The notes: generated from the sequence alone by a model not told the origin. 45,421 nucleotides of DNA from CAMTWB01 sp037441775 (GCA_037441775.1 JBBIRO010000025.1:1-45421); one strand, 5' to 3'. Positions 7,122 to 15,474 are shown, counted from the stretch's first letter. Numbers and translations: made by a program.

Positions 7122-8801
7122 TCAATAATAGTTAGCCGCCGTATACTCGCCAAAGACATCCCTTAAGGCGCCACATATTTCGCCGATGGTCGTCTCTGCT
7201 TTTACGGCCTCGATAATGGGGGGCATGAGATTTTCCTGAGTCTGTGCCACCCGTCGGATGTTATCCAGGGCGACGGTGACGGCCGAAGCCGATCTCGTAG
7301 CCCGGATCGCGGCCAGGCGCCGCGCCTGGGCCTCTCCCACTCCGGGGTCAACCTTGTGCAGGCCGGTAAGGGGTGGCTCGTCCATCTGGTATTTGTTTAG
7401 TCCCACCACGATCCGCCGCCTTGCCTCCACGTTCTTCTGGTATTCGTAGGCGCTTTTGCTGATCTCCTCCTGAAGGTAACCGCTGGAAATGGCGTTGATC
7501 ACCCCGCCCATATCAGCTATTTTTCTCAAATACTGTCCCGCCTCCTCGTCGATCCGGTCGGTCAGGTTTTCCACATAGTATGATCCGGCCAGGGGGTCTG
7601 CGGTTTCTGTCACCCCGATCTCGTGGGCAATGACCTGCTGGGTGCGCAGGGCAATCTGGGCGGCCTGCTCCGAGGGCAGCGCCAGCGCCTCATCATAGGA
7701 ATTGGTGTGGAGGGATTGACAGCCTCCCAGCACCGCGGAAAGACCTTCGTAGCCGGTGCGCAGGATGTTGAGAATCGGCTGCTGGGCGGTCAACGAGCAG
7801 CCTGCCGTCTGAACATGGTAACGCAGCATCCAGGAACGGGGGTTTTTCGCCCCGAAACGCTCCTTCATTAGCCGGGCCCAGAGGCGCCGGGCGGCCCGGA
7901 ACTTGGCCACCTCTTCAAAAAAATCCTGATGGGCGCTGAAGAAGAATGAGAGTCGCGGCCCGAAATCGTCGATCTCAAGACCCGCCTGCAGAGCGGTTTC
8001 CACATAGGTGATGGCGTTGGCCATGGTAAAGGCCACTTCCTGCACCGCCGTACAGCCCGCCTCGCGCATGTGGTAGCCGCTGATGCTGATGCTGTTCCAG
8101 TTGGGCATCCGCCGCGCGCAGAATCCCAGGATGTCGGCGGTCAGCCTGAGCGCGTGCCGCACCGGAAAGATATAGGTCCCCCGGGCAACGTATTCTTTCA
8201 ATACATCGTTTTGGATCGTGCCCCGCAAATCATTTCCGCTGAATCCCTCCTTTTCCGCCTGGGCGAGATACATGGCGGTCAGTACCGCGGCCGGGGAGTT
8301 AATTGTCATGGAGGTGCTGACTTCAGACAGCGGAATCCGGTCAAAAAGGATTTCCAGATCGTGGATGGTATCGATGGCCACTCCGACCCGTCCCACCTCG
8401 CCCAGGGCAATGAAATGATCCGAATCGTAGCCGATCTGGGTGGGGAGATCGAAGGCCAGACTGAGTCCCGTCTGCCCCCGATCGAGGAGATAGCGGAAGC
8501 GCCTGTTGGTATCCTCAGCCGAGCCATAGCCCGCGTATTGGCGCATGGTCCAGAATCTTCCCCGGTACATGCTGTTCTGGATTCCCCTGGTAAAGGGATA
8601 GGAACCCGGAAGGCCCAGGGTTTCACGATAGTCTTGGGCCGGCAAATCCAGCGGTGTGTAGAGGCCCTTGACCGGCAAGCCGGAAAGTGTTTCAAATGAG
8701 CTGCGCGCCTCCGGGGTTTTATCCAACTGTTGCTGTGTCTTTTCTTCCCACGCCTTGAGTTCCAGGGCAAACTTTTCCTGATCGCAAACATTGCAACACA
8801 T
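7122..8801 (-). CDS. mcmA1: Methylmalonyl-CoA mutase, catalytic large subunit
   Basis: This TIM-barrel subunit of the adenosylcobalamin-dependent mutase has 559 residues and lacks the B12 domain, which is encoded by the next gene. Conserved segments include WTMRQYAGYG, LAFDLPTQIGYDSDH, GTIQNDVLKEYVARGTYIFP (with the CoA-carboxylate-binding Arg) and SISISGYHMREAG (with the active-site His). The residue corresponding, by my alignment from memory, to the active-site Tyr89 of the Propionibacterium enzyme appears to be Gln75 (RGIQNSMY). Related acyl-CoA mutases should therefore be considered, although the Arg that recognises the methylmalonyl carboxylate is kept. The N-terminus has three Cys in its first six residues, which is unusual. 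AGAGGGA precedes the ATG. It is co-transcribed with its small subunit and the epimerase. Confidence 0.9.
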   Translation of the reverse strand: MCCNVCDQEKFALELKAWEEKTQQQLDKTPEARSSFETLSGLPVKGLYTPLDLPAQDYRETLGLPGSYPFTRGIQNSMYRGRFWTMRQYAGYGSAEDTNRRFRYLLDRGQTGLSLAFDLPTQIGYDSDHFIALGEVGRVGVAIDTIHDLEILFDRIPLSEVSTSMTINSPAAVLTAMYLAQAEKEGFSGNDLRGTIQNDVLKEYVARGTYIFPVRHALRLTADILGFCARRMPNWNSISISGYHMREAGCTAVQEVAFTMANAITYVETALQAGLEIDDFGPRLSFFFSAHQDFFEEVAKFRAARRLWARLMKERFGAKNPRSWMLRYHVQTAGCSLTAQQPILNILRTGYEGLSAVLGGCQSLHTNSYDEALALPSEQAAQIALRTQQVIAHEIGVTETADPLAGSYYVENLTDRIDEEAGQYLRKIADMGGVINAISSGYLQEEISKSAYEYQKNVEARRRIVVGLNKYQMDEPPLTGLHKVDPGVGEAQARRLAAIRATRSASAVTVALDNIRRVAQTQENLMPPIIEAVKAETTIGEICGALRDVFGEYTAANYY

Positions 8802-8979
8802 AAGCTATCCCTCTATTGATGAACTCCTAACGACTCCGAATTTTCCTCCCCGAATGCCTGCCTGTGTCGGCACGGCAAACAAATAAAGCATAAATATTGG
8901 ATATCACTACGCTAATAACCATCGCCCCAGCCATTTGCCCTCCCGGTAGAGGGAACTTTTGATTTTTTCGCGGTAATCG

Positions 8980-9858
8980 CTATTTGCGGCCGTGCAAAAT
9001 CTCCTTAACCCTCATTCCAATCAGGGCGGGGTTTTTTTCTACCAGCACGCCGGCTCGCTCAAGGGCGAGAGACTTTTCCGCCGCCGTGCCCCTTCCCCCA
9101 GAAATGATTGCGCCCGCATGACCCATACGGCGGCCGGGCGGGGCGCTCTGACCGGCAATAAAAGCCACCACCGGTTTTTTCACCCGCTCTCTGATAAAGT
9201 CCGCCGCTTCCTCTTCAGCGGTGCCCCCAATCTCGCCGATCAGAACGATTGCCTCAGTTTGGGCATCCTCATTATACAGCTCCAGAAGGTCCACAAAGTC
9301 CGACCCCACAATGGGGTCGCCGCCAATGCCGATTGAAGTGGATTGACCAATTCCAAGCGAGGTGAGCTGCCAGAGCACCTCGTAGGTCAGGGTGCCGCTG
9401 CGCGAGATGACCCCCACCGGTCCTTTCTTATGCGTAAAATTGGGCATAAAGCCGATCTTGCCTGCTCCAGGGGTGGTGATCCCGGGGCAATTGGGGCCGA
9501 TCATTCGGACGCCGGAACCCCTCAGCGCCGCCTTCACCTTAACCATGTCCAAAACGGGCATTCCCTCGGTCAGGCAGACTATGAGGCCGACGCCGGCTTC
9601 AATGGCCTCCAGGATCGCATCCAGACAGAAGGCGGCCGGCACAAAAATACCAGTGGCATTGGCGCCTTCGCGGATTACGGCATCAATAACCCGGTCATAG
9701 ACGGGGATGCCGTCAAAGACAGTCCCCCCCTTGCCGGGGGTGACCCCAGCGACAACCCTGGTGCCGAAGCTGATTGCCTCCCGGGTGTGAAAACTCCCCT
9801 CGTTTCCAGTAATTCCCTGGGAGAGCACCCTCGTATTATCATTTAAAAGTATCGCCAT
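8980..9858 (-). CDS. sucD: Succinyl-CoA ligase, alpha subunit
   Basis: This subunit binds CoA and carries the phosphohistidine of succinyl-CoA synthetase, 292 residues, normal length. Visible features are the N-terminal CoA-binding Rossmann domain (LSQGITGNEGSFHTREAI), GPNCPGITTPGAGKIGFMP, the SRSGTLTYE loop, IGIGGDPIVGSDFVD, and GRRMGHAGAIISGG with the phosphorylated His. It lies 118 bases downstream of sucC. That gap is filled by a copy of the dispersed repeat, yet the order and strand indicate one operon. The enzyme would convert succinyl-CoA from the mutase to succinate with substrate-level ATP or GTP formation, or run in reverse. Confidence 0.95.
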   Translation of the reverse strand: MAILLNDNTRVLSQGITGNEGSFHTREAISFGTRVVAGVTPGKGGTVFDGIPVYDRVIDAVIREGANATGIFVPAAFCLDAILEAIEAGVGLIVCLTEGMPVLDMVKVKAALRGSGVRMIGPNCPGITTPGAGKIGFMPNFTHKKGPVGVISRSGTLTYEVLWQLTSLGIGQSTSIGIGGDPIVGSDFVDLLELYNEDAQTEAIVLIGEIGGTAEEEAADFIRERVKKPVVAFIAGQSAPPGRRMGHAGAIISGGRGTAAEKSLALERAGVLVEKNPALIGMRVKEILHGRK

Positions 9859-9875
9859 AACCAGTCACTCCTTAC

Positions 9876-9979
9876 TTGATGCCTTCGTAAAAAGTCCGGA
9901 TATTCAAGTTACGCTGAATCCCTCGTTACGGGAAGTTGTTGGTGTAGCCTAGGTGCCTTGCGTCCGCTTCCGCTTTTTA
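9876..9979. repeat. Copy of the dispersed inverted-repeat element between sucC and sucD
   Basis: Bases 9883-9901 (CTTCGTAAAAAGTCCGGAT) are identical over 19 bases to 38582-38600. Homology continues for about 70 bases: CGTTACGGGAAGTTGTTGGTG here against CGTCGCGGGAAGCTGTTGCTG there. The other end (near 9970-9990) resembles a degenerate inverted copy of the same terminus (GCTTTTTAGTAG) and overlaps the sucC stop codon. It occupies nearly the whole sucC-sucD gap. Confidence 0.7.
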
Positions 9980-11161
9980 GTAGTTCATATTACTTGACCC
10001 GCCGCACAGGGCTACGGCCTTTTGGGCTGCTTCGTAGAGTTCATCGGCCATATGGAAGGCAAGGCCGGATTCGGCCAGCAGTCGCCGCCCCTCCTCCAGA
10101 TTCGTCCCCTGCAGCCGCACCACCAGGGGCAGCGTAATGTTTGCTTTCTTTTTCGCCTCGATAATCCCCATCGCAACCCGATCGCAGCGCAGAATTCCAC
10201 CGAAAATGTTCACTAAAATCACCCGGACATTGGCATCCGCGACGAGTATTCTAAATGCCCGTTCGATCCGCTCCGCCGAGGCGCCGCCGCCGACATCGAG
10301 AAAATTGGCCGGTTCGCCTCCGGCCATCTTGATCAAATCCATGGTGGTCATCGCCAGGCCGGCTCCGTTTACCATGCAGCCCACCTGGCCTTCGAGCTTG
10401 ATGTAGTTGACTCCTGCGGCAAGAGCTTCCACCTCCAGTGGTTCCTCTTGCCCCGGATCACGCAGTTCCTTTAGTTCCGGGTGGCGGAAAAGTCCATCGG
10501 CATCGAAATTGATTTTGGCATCCAATGCTAAAAGCCTGTTATCTTTGGTTATTACCAGTGGATTGATCTCGACCAAGGAAGCGTCATTTTCAATGAACAG
10601 CCGATAGAGATTATGCAGCAATAGGCTAAAAGATGGGTGCAGATCGCGTTTTAGCCCCAGGCCGAAGGCCAGTTTTCGCGCCTGGAAGGAGGAGAAGGCG
10701 CCGGCGGGGTTGACGGCCGCACGAATGATCTTTTCTGGCTGCCGCCTGGCTACCTCCTCGATATCCATTCCCCCCGCCGCGGAAGCCATGAAGGTTACGC
10801 ACTCTTTATTGCGGGCCCGGTCAACCAGGAGTCCCAGGTACAGCTCGCGGTCAATTTCGCTTGCCTCCTCCACCAGCACCCGGCTTACCGGGCGACCGGC
10901 CGGTCCGGTTTGTGGGGTTACCAGCATCATCTCCAGAATTTCTTTTGCCGCGATAAATGCCGCCTCCGGACCTTCCGCCAGGCGGATTCCGCCGCCCTTT
11001 CCCCGCCCGCCGGCGTGAATCTGGGCCTTCACCGCCACCCGTAAACTAAGCCCCGCGGCAATGTCCCGCGCCTCTTCGGCTGTCCGGGCCACCGCCCCCC
11101 GGGGGATCGGCAGGGAGTAACGCGCCAGAATCTGTTTTGCCTGATATTCGTGAATTTTCAT
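9977..11161 (-). CDS. sucC: Succinyl-CoA ligase, beta subunit
   Basis: This subunit is the ATP-grasp nucleotide-binding and succinate-binding half of the enzyme, 394 residues, normal length. Visible are MKIHEYQAKQIL at the start, AVKAQIHAGGRGKGGGI in the nucleotide-binding loop, the metal-binding LVEINPLVIT and ALDAKINFDAD segments, GCMVNGAGLAMTTMD, and NFLDVGGGAS / VNIFGGILRCD of the flavodoxin-like C-terminal domain. It is the first gene of the minus-strand block sucC-sucD-mcmA1-mcmA2-mce. The last residues and stop codon run into the dispersed repeat, so the extreme C-terminus may have been rewritten by the insertion. Confidence 0.95.
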   Translation of the reverse strand: MKIHEYQAKQILARYSLPIPRGAVARTAEEARDIAAGLSLRVAVKAQIHAGGRGKGGGIRLAEGPEAAFIAAKEILEMMLVTPQTGPAGRPVSRVLVEEASEIDRELYLGLLVDRARNKECVTFMASAAGGMDIEEVARRQPEKIIRAAVNPAGAFSSFQARKLAFGLGLKRDLHPSFSLLLHNLYRLFIENDASLVEINPLVITKDNRLLALDAKINFDADGLFRHPELKELRDPGQEEPLEVEALAAGVNYIKLEGQVGCMVNGAGLAMTTMDLIKMAGGEPANFLDVGGGASAERIERAFRILVADANVRVILVNIFGGILRCDRVAMGIIEAKKKANITLPLVVRLQGTNLEEGRRLLAESGLAFHMADELYEAAQKAVALCGGSSNMNY

Positions 11162-11210
11162 GATGAACCCGCCTTGCAGTTAGTTTGGGAAATCATTCCC
11201 CTAAACAAGG

Positions 11211-11310
11211 TTGATGAATTCGTAAAAAGTGCGCAAAACATAAGCTTCAGGACGGCTTCGTAAAAAATGTGCAACTGAAACATCGTTTACACTTTTTAGT
11301 TACGAATAAT
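11211..11310. repeat. Cluster of dispersed repeat ends upstream of sucC
   Basis: Three copies of the core lie in 100 bases. TTGATGAATTCGTAAAAAGT at 11211-11230 differs from the 9876 copy at two of these 20 positions. GACGGCTTCGTAAAAAATGT begins at 11251. CACTTTTTAGTTACGAA at 11290-11306 is inverted. The second and third can fold into a hairpin. The surrounding 11162-11451 interval has no gene; the promoter for the sucC block should lie within it, but I cannot assign boxes with confidence. Confidence 0.6.
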
Positions 11311-11451
11311 TTTGTTCTTTCTCAAATCTATAGAGCCGAGACCGTCAAAACGGCAGCGAATGACAACTCGTCAGGTAACTTTAGTCTCAATTTTGTATTT
11401 TTTTCAAGCAGAAATAAGATTGCGGGGGGGCGGTGGTAATAGCGGCTTCTC

Positions 11452-12240
11452 TTAACTGTCCAGAAAATCCAGATATTCCCGCCATTCCTGGATGCCAACC
11501 CGCAGTATCCAATCGTTATGGCCGGCTTGAGCGATGGTCCATAATCTCTTCATGCCAGGCAGGGACCGGTAAAGGTTCATGGCGTGCCGGATGGGGATAA
11601 TCTCGTCTTTCTGGGCGCCGATGACGGCTATTTTTCTTGGAAATGCCCGTAGGTTTACCGCATTGTCATAGCGGTCTTTGAGAATCCAGTTCACCGGCAA
11701 CCAGGGAAATTTGCCCTTGGCCACGGCCGCAAGGCTGTCCCAGGGTGTAAAAAGGAGAATCCCGGCGATCAGCTCCGGCTCTTTGCCAGCCAGAGCTGCG
11801 GCCACGCCGGAGCCCAATGACTCGCCCAGAAGATATACCGGCTTCCCATATTGAGCAAAAACCAGCCGCAGCGTTTCGCGGGCATCTTGGACAAAAGATT
11901 CTTCCCCCAGAGCGCCAGGCCTGCCGCCATAGCCGGGATACTCCGCCAGAATCACCCGGTAAGCCAGGGGGGCCAGCGCCTGGGCGTAATAGGATCGATC
12001 CGCCGCGGTCCCGGCATTGCCGTGAAAAACAATCACCGTGCCGCGGGCATGTCCAATTGCCGTACCCACAAAACCGCGATAAACTGAACCCTTATCCGGC
12101 CAATACTCGATTTGCTCCGCAGCCATTTCGTTCTTTGTTGGCAGAAGCTGGCTCGGATAGTAGAGAAGCCGATCCTGAATACTGCACCCCGTAAGTAGGA
12201 AGCACGACTGAAACATAATCCACCCCCATAATATTTTCAT
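11452..12240 (-). CDS. Predicted lipoprotein alpha/beta hydrolase
   Basis: This is a serine hydrolase of the alpha/beta fold, 262 residues from the Met at 12240. That start gives a short signal sequence ending in the lipobox LLTGC (Cys19), so the protein is probably lipid-anchored in the cell envelope. The oxyanion/HG motif VFHGNAG is followed by nucleophile-elbow GESLGSG, an Asp in GAQKDEIIP, and the catalytic His in AGHNDW, a complete triad. It resembles the bacterial relatives of ABHD13/ABHD17-type hydrolases (thioesterase or esterase activity); the substrate is unknown. An upstream in-frame Met at 12300 would give a longer N-terminus that spoils the signal peptide. It is monocistronic and not clearly linked to its neighbours. 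Confidence 0.8.
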   Translation of the reverse strand: MKILWGWIMFQSCFLLTGCSIQDRLLYYPSQLLPTKNEMAAEQIEYWPDKGSVYRGFVGTAIGHARGTVIVFHGNAGTAADRSYYAQALAPLAYRVILAEYPGYGGRPGALGEESFVQDARETLRLVFAQYGKPVYLLGESLGSGVAAALAGKEPELIAGILLFTPWDSLAAVAKGKFPWLPVNWILKDRYDNAVNLRAFPRKIAVIGAQKDEIIPIRHAMNLYRSLPGMKRLWTIAQAGHNDWILRVGIQEWREYLDFLDS

Positions 12241-12680
12241 CCGGGTTTGCTGAAACACAATGTTGTCCATCACATAATTGATGAAACGGTAATAAGTCAA
12301 AAACTCCTAATCCTTGGAGACGGTAGCAGTTGACAGAAGGCTGCTTAACACATTAGGCATGAGACAGAAGCAGGATATTTTTGTTCTTTCCCTCATTATC
12401 AAATGGGGAAAGGGGGTGCAACAATAAGATTGTGATTTTATTATTTAGCTTGACATTGGTTCCTCAACCGGATAACGTCCCATGAGTAATTCTTGACGAT
12501 TGCCCCGGAAGGCGTCAAACGCAAGTTATAGTGGAACTTCAGAGTCAGAGCGGCGGCTTGACCGGCAATCCTACCGTTATTCTTCTTTAGCGTCCCATAC
12601 TTTTACTGTAACCAGCCGGATATATCCAACGGGCAGAAGGAGTCCTGCGGGATTAGCCTGTCTTTGGAAAAAGGAGATTT
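12241..12680 (+). promoter_or_regulatory. Long leader region of the DEAD-box helicase gene
   Basis: There are 440 bases without a supported gene. A possible -35 box TTGACA lies at 12450-12455, with GATAAC 15 bases further (12471-12476), a weak promoter match on the plus strand. If used, it would give a 5' leader of about 200 bases, as is common for cold-inducible helicase genes. AAAAAGGAG sits just before the ATG at 12681. I see no riboswitch that I can name. Confidence 0.35.
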
Positions 12681-13964
12681 ATGTCATTCGAAGTATTTAA
12701 GCTGCATGCCGATCTGTTGAAAGCGATCGGGAAAATGGGCTTTGAAAAGCCTACATCTATTCAGCAGATGGCGATTCCGCCGTTAATGCAAGGGCGGGAT
12801 ATGCTGGCGACAGCTGTAACCGGCAGTGGCAAGACCGCCGCCTTTCTGCTACCCATCCTGCAGGGCCTGACAGGTAAGCCTAGAGGTAAAACGAGGGCCC
12901 TGATCCTGGTTCCCACCAGGGAACTGGCGGTGCAGATAACCGATCACCTGAAGGATTTGGCCCGTTACACAACGCTTAAGGCGGCAACCGTCTATGGCGG
13001 TGTTTCTCCGGCGCCGCAGGTTCAGGCCTTCCGCCGGAAGGTGGACCTGATTATCGCCACTCCCGGCCGGCTGCTGGATCACTTAAACCATAGCTACGCA
13101 AGGCTTGATGATATCAGCTTCCTGGTCTTGGATGAGGCCGATCGGATGCTGGACATGGGATTTTTACCGGATATTAGGCGCATCCTGGAAAGACTTCCAG
13201 CGCAACGACAGACCCTTTTCTTTTCGGCAACCCTTCCGGCGCCAATAGTTAACCTGGCCAAGGATATGCTGAAGAACCAGGTTTCTCTGAACATTACCCC
13301 CCAACCGGTAGCGGCGGCAAGGATCAGCCATGTGGCCTATTCCGTTGGGCAGGAGCAGAAATCCAACCTGCTTTTGTCTCTGCTGTCGCAAAACGAATCC
13401 CAAAGCGTCCTGACATTTACCCGCACCAGACACCGGGCAAACCGGTTGGCTGATTTTCTGGAAAGAAACGGTGTCGGCTGTGACCGCATTCACGGCAGCC
13501 GGACCCAGGGTCAGCGAACTGCAGCCATAAATGGATTTAAGGAGGGGCGTTTCCGCGTCCTGGTGGCGACGGACATTGCCGCCCGCGGGATCGATGTAGA
13601 GGCGCTGGGTATGGTCTGCAATTACGACGTGCCCAACCAGGCGGAAGATTATGTGCACCGTGCGGGCCGAACCGGGCGGGCAGATGCTTCGGGCGTGGCC
13701 TGTACGCTGGTTTCTCCTGACGAGGAAGGCAGGTTTCGATCAATTGAGCAGAGCCTGGGGAAGAGGGTGCCAAGAGAGAAGGTTCCCGGATTCGATAATG
13801 AAAAGAAGTTTCCCTCAATCTCAAGATTATCGCTGCCGTCGGGCCCCCGGCCGCTGGAGCTGATGACCCGGAGGGATTCGATTAAAAGTAAATCATTCTG
13901 GGAGAGCTCGAAGAGAAAAAACTATGCCTCCCAGCGGTCATTAGGGCAGGGGCGTTCGAAATAA
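12681..13964 (+). CDS. DEAD-box ATP-dependent RNA helicase (RhlE-like)
   Basis: This cytoplasmic RNA helicase has 427 residues. The motifs are in order: the Q-motif region (GFEKPTSIQQMAI), motif I TGSGKT, PTRELA, TPGRLLDH, DEAD in VLDEADRMLDMGF, SAT in FFSATLP, then VLVATDIAARGID and HRAGRTGRA in the second RecA domain. The C-terminal tail (about 60 residues) is basic and serine-rich, as in RhlE-type proteins, and probably adds non-specific RNA binding. The next two genes encode a small basic protein and an RRM protein on the same strand, so all three may act in RNA remodelling, for example after a temperature drop. The start is supported by AAAAAGGAG. Confidence 0.93.
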   Translation: MSFEVFKLHADLLKAIGKMGFEKPTSIQQMAIPPLMQGRDMLATAVTGSGKTAAFLLPILQGLTGKPRGKTRALILVPTRELAVQITDHLKDLARYTTLKAATVYGGVSPAPQVQAFRRKVDLIIATPGRLLDHLNHSYARLDDISFLVLDEADRMLDMGFLPDIRRILERLPAQRQTLFFSATLPAPIVNLAKDMLKNQVSLNITPQPVAAARISHVAYSVGQEQKSNLLLSLLSQNESQSVLTFTRTRHRANRLADFLERNGVGCDRIHGSRTQGQRTAAINGFKEGRFRVLVATDIAARGIDVEALGMVCNYDVPNQAEDYVHRAGRTGRADASGVACTLVSPDEEGRFRSIEQSLGKRVPREKVPGFDNEKKFPSISRLSLPSGPRPLELMTRRDSIKSKSFWESSKRKNYASQRSLGQGRSK

Positions 13965-14017
13965 AGTTAACTTCATTAATTACTGCCGTAACAATGTGCA
14001 AAAGTAAGGAGGAACCA

Positions 14018-14200
14018 ATGGCCAATCACCCCGGTTTCCACAGGATTGACAAGCGCAAAAAAGAATTGGCTCGCCTCAAGAAACAGGAGGAGAAGAAGTT
14101 TCGGCGCCTGAACAAGGCAGCTTCCGCGGCGGCGGAAGATCCAAGGGAAAGCCCGGAGGAACCGCGGCCTTCTTCGGCAAAGGAAATAGACGCCGCTTAA
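14018..14200 (+). CDS. Small basic protein between helicase and RRM genes
   Basis: The product has 60 residues from the ATG at 14018, which has AAGGAGG at 14006-14012. Residues 8-40 are dominated by Lys, Arg and Glu (RKKELARLKKQEEKKFRRL) and should form a single charged helix or coiled coil. The tail is rich in Pro, Glu and Ser and probably disordered. I do not recognise a named family. The strong ribosome binding site and the position between two RNA-binding genes support a real protein, possibly an RNA-associated partner of the helicase. Confidence 0.65.
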   Translation: MANHPGFHRIDKRKKELARLKKQEEKKFRRLNKAASAAAEDPRESPEEPRPSSAKEIDAA

Positions 14201-14247
14201 GCCCTGTTTCAGTTTATTAATAGAGCCCAGAAAAAAGGAGTGCAACG

Positions 14248-14581
14248 ATGAATATTTACACCAGCAATATCCCCGATCAGGCAACCGATGAGGACCTTAG
14301 TCAGAATTTTTGAGGCTTTTGGCCAGGTGCAATCGGCAAGCACCATAAAGGATAAATACAGCGGCCAGTCGTATGGTTTCGGGTTTGTAGGGATGACCGG
14401 CAAGTCTCAGTGGCAAGCCGCAATCCAAGGCATAAACGGTCGTGAATTTATAGTGCAAATACTCAAGGTGAGAGAAGCCCGCCCCAAGAGAACCGATCGG
14501 AATCCGTCCTTCGCCCGGATTCCGGCGGCCGTTCAGGATTTCGCGGTAAGAGACGCTATTAAAACGTTTTTTTCCCGGTAG
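14248..14581 (+). pseudogene. RRM-type RNA-binding protein interrupted by a +1 frameshift
   Basis: The ATG at 14248 follows AAAAAAGGAG and opens MNIYTSNIPDQATDEDLSQNF, the first strand and helix of an RRM domain (RNP2-like IYTSNI). Translation then meets TGA at 14311. Skipping one T in the five-T run at 14307-14311 restores EAFGQVQSASTIKDKYSGQ and SYGFGFVGM, the RNP1 motif, and the frame continues to 14581. Together they make a normal small RRM protein of about 110 residues. The event could be an assembly error, a real mutation, or recoding, since UUU-UGA allows a +1 slip. The 3' end overlaps the convergent FadR-type gene by 49 bases. Confidence 0.75.
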
Positions 14582-15282
14582 GTTCTCTCCATTTTGATAA
14601 AATTTTCGCCAAAATCAAAGGTGTGTTTTTTCATGGCCTCCCCTGCCGCCTCGGCGTCACCGGCTATCACCGCCGCTACAACCAGGCAGTGCATTCCCGT
14701 CGGATGCACAACATTTGGGTCGGGATTCACGGCAACGATCACTTTTTTTGTCAGTTTCAATAGAGATTTCATGAGGGCTTCAAAAAAGCGATTCCCGCAC
14801 ATCTCACCTAAAATAATATGAACTTTTTGCTTTATGTCCACATCCAGCGATAAAGATGCCGCCGCAAGTTCTTCCTGGGTGAGCGCTTCCTGCAACCGTT
14901 GACAATATTCCGGGGTGATGTTTAAGGCGGCCAGCCGGGCGACCTCCGGTTCAACAAGAAGCCTTACCTGCTGCAGCTCAGGAATTGAAATCTTGTCGGC
15001 TAAAAACAAGTCTAAAAAGGCGTTTACCAGGTATTCAAAGGTCAGATCGCTCACGTAAGTCCCGCCGGTTACGCCCTGCCTGGTGGAGATGAAGCCCGAA
15101 TTTTCCAGCATTCGCAGGGCCTCACGAATAGCGACCCGGCTCACCTGGAACTGTTCCGCCAAATCCCGCTCCGCAGGCAGCTTGTCTCCCAGCTTAAATT
15201 GACCGGAAAGAATCGTTGATTTGATGTTTTCGGCAACTTCCTCTGAAACGCGATGCTGTTTTATCGGTTTAAATTTCAGCAT
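14533..15282 (-). CDS. GntR-family transcriptional regulator, FadR/FCD subfamily
   Basis: This is a DNA-binding regulator of 249 residues. The N-terminal winged helix-turn-helix (about 10-75) includes LPAERDLAEQFQVSRVAIREALRMLE and the wing GFISTRQGVTGGTYV. The C-terminal all-helical FCD domain (about 95-225) normally binds a carboxylate or acyl ligand, often through a metal. It is transcribed away from the CoA ligase and TRAP genes. A 21-bp inverted repeat, TTGGT-N11-ACCAA, lies between them, the layout of an autoregulated repressor. The likely inducer is the acid or CoA ester handled by the neighbours. GGAG precedes the ATG at 15282. Confidence 0.88.
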   Translation of the reverse strand: MLKFKPIKQHRVSEEVAENIKSTILSGQFKLGDKLPAERDLAEQFQVSRVAIREALRMLENSGFISTRQGVTGGTYVSDLTFEYLVNAFLDLFLADKISIPELQQVRLLVEPEVARLAALNITPEYCQRLQEALTQEELAAASLSLDVDIKQKVHIILGEMCGNRFFEALMKSLLKLTKKVIVAVNPDPNVVHPTGMHCLVVAAVIAGDAEAAGEAMKKHTFDFGENFIKMERTYREKNVLIASLTAKS

Positions 15283-15357
15283 ATATTAACTCCATGATTT
15301 CCTTATACTACATTGCGGTAAATATTCAACAAAATTTTTATTGACAAAATATATTAA

Positions 15358-15378
15358 TTGGTCTAAATGTTATACCAA
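15358..15378. promoter_or_regulatory. Candidate FadR-type operator in the divergent gap
   Basis: TTGGT (15358-15362) and ACCAA (15374-15378) are perfect inverted arms around 11 bases. The symmetry extends partly inward and outward (ATTGGTCTA against TATACCAAAT). GntR/FadR proteins bind short palindromes with GT...AC arms. A TTGACA at 15341-15346 lies just upstream, so bound repressor would cover the -10 region of a promoter reading toward the CoA ligase. Confidence 0.55.
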
Positions 15379-15474
15379 ATTCCATGTCAATTGCTATCCC
15401 GTGATATTGTTTGACCGATAGTTTGTTTCCAGGATTTTCATTGCCTTGAAGTGCATATCGGAGCACGGAATGAT

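Noticed and set aside
14288..14581. A separate RRM protein starting at the ATG at 14288
   Set aside because: This start has no ribosome site and would miss the first strand and helix of the domain, which are present in the other frame from 14248.
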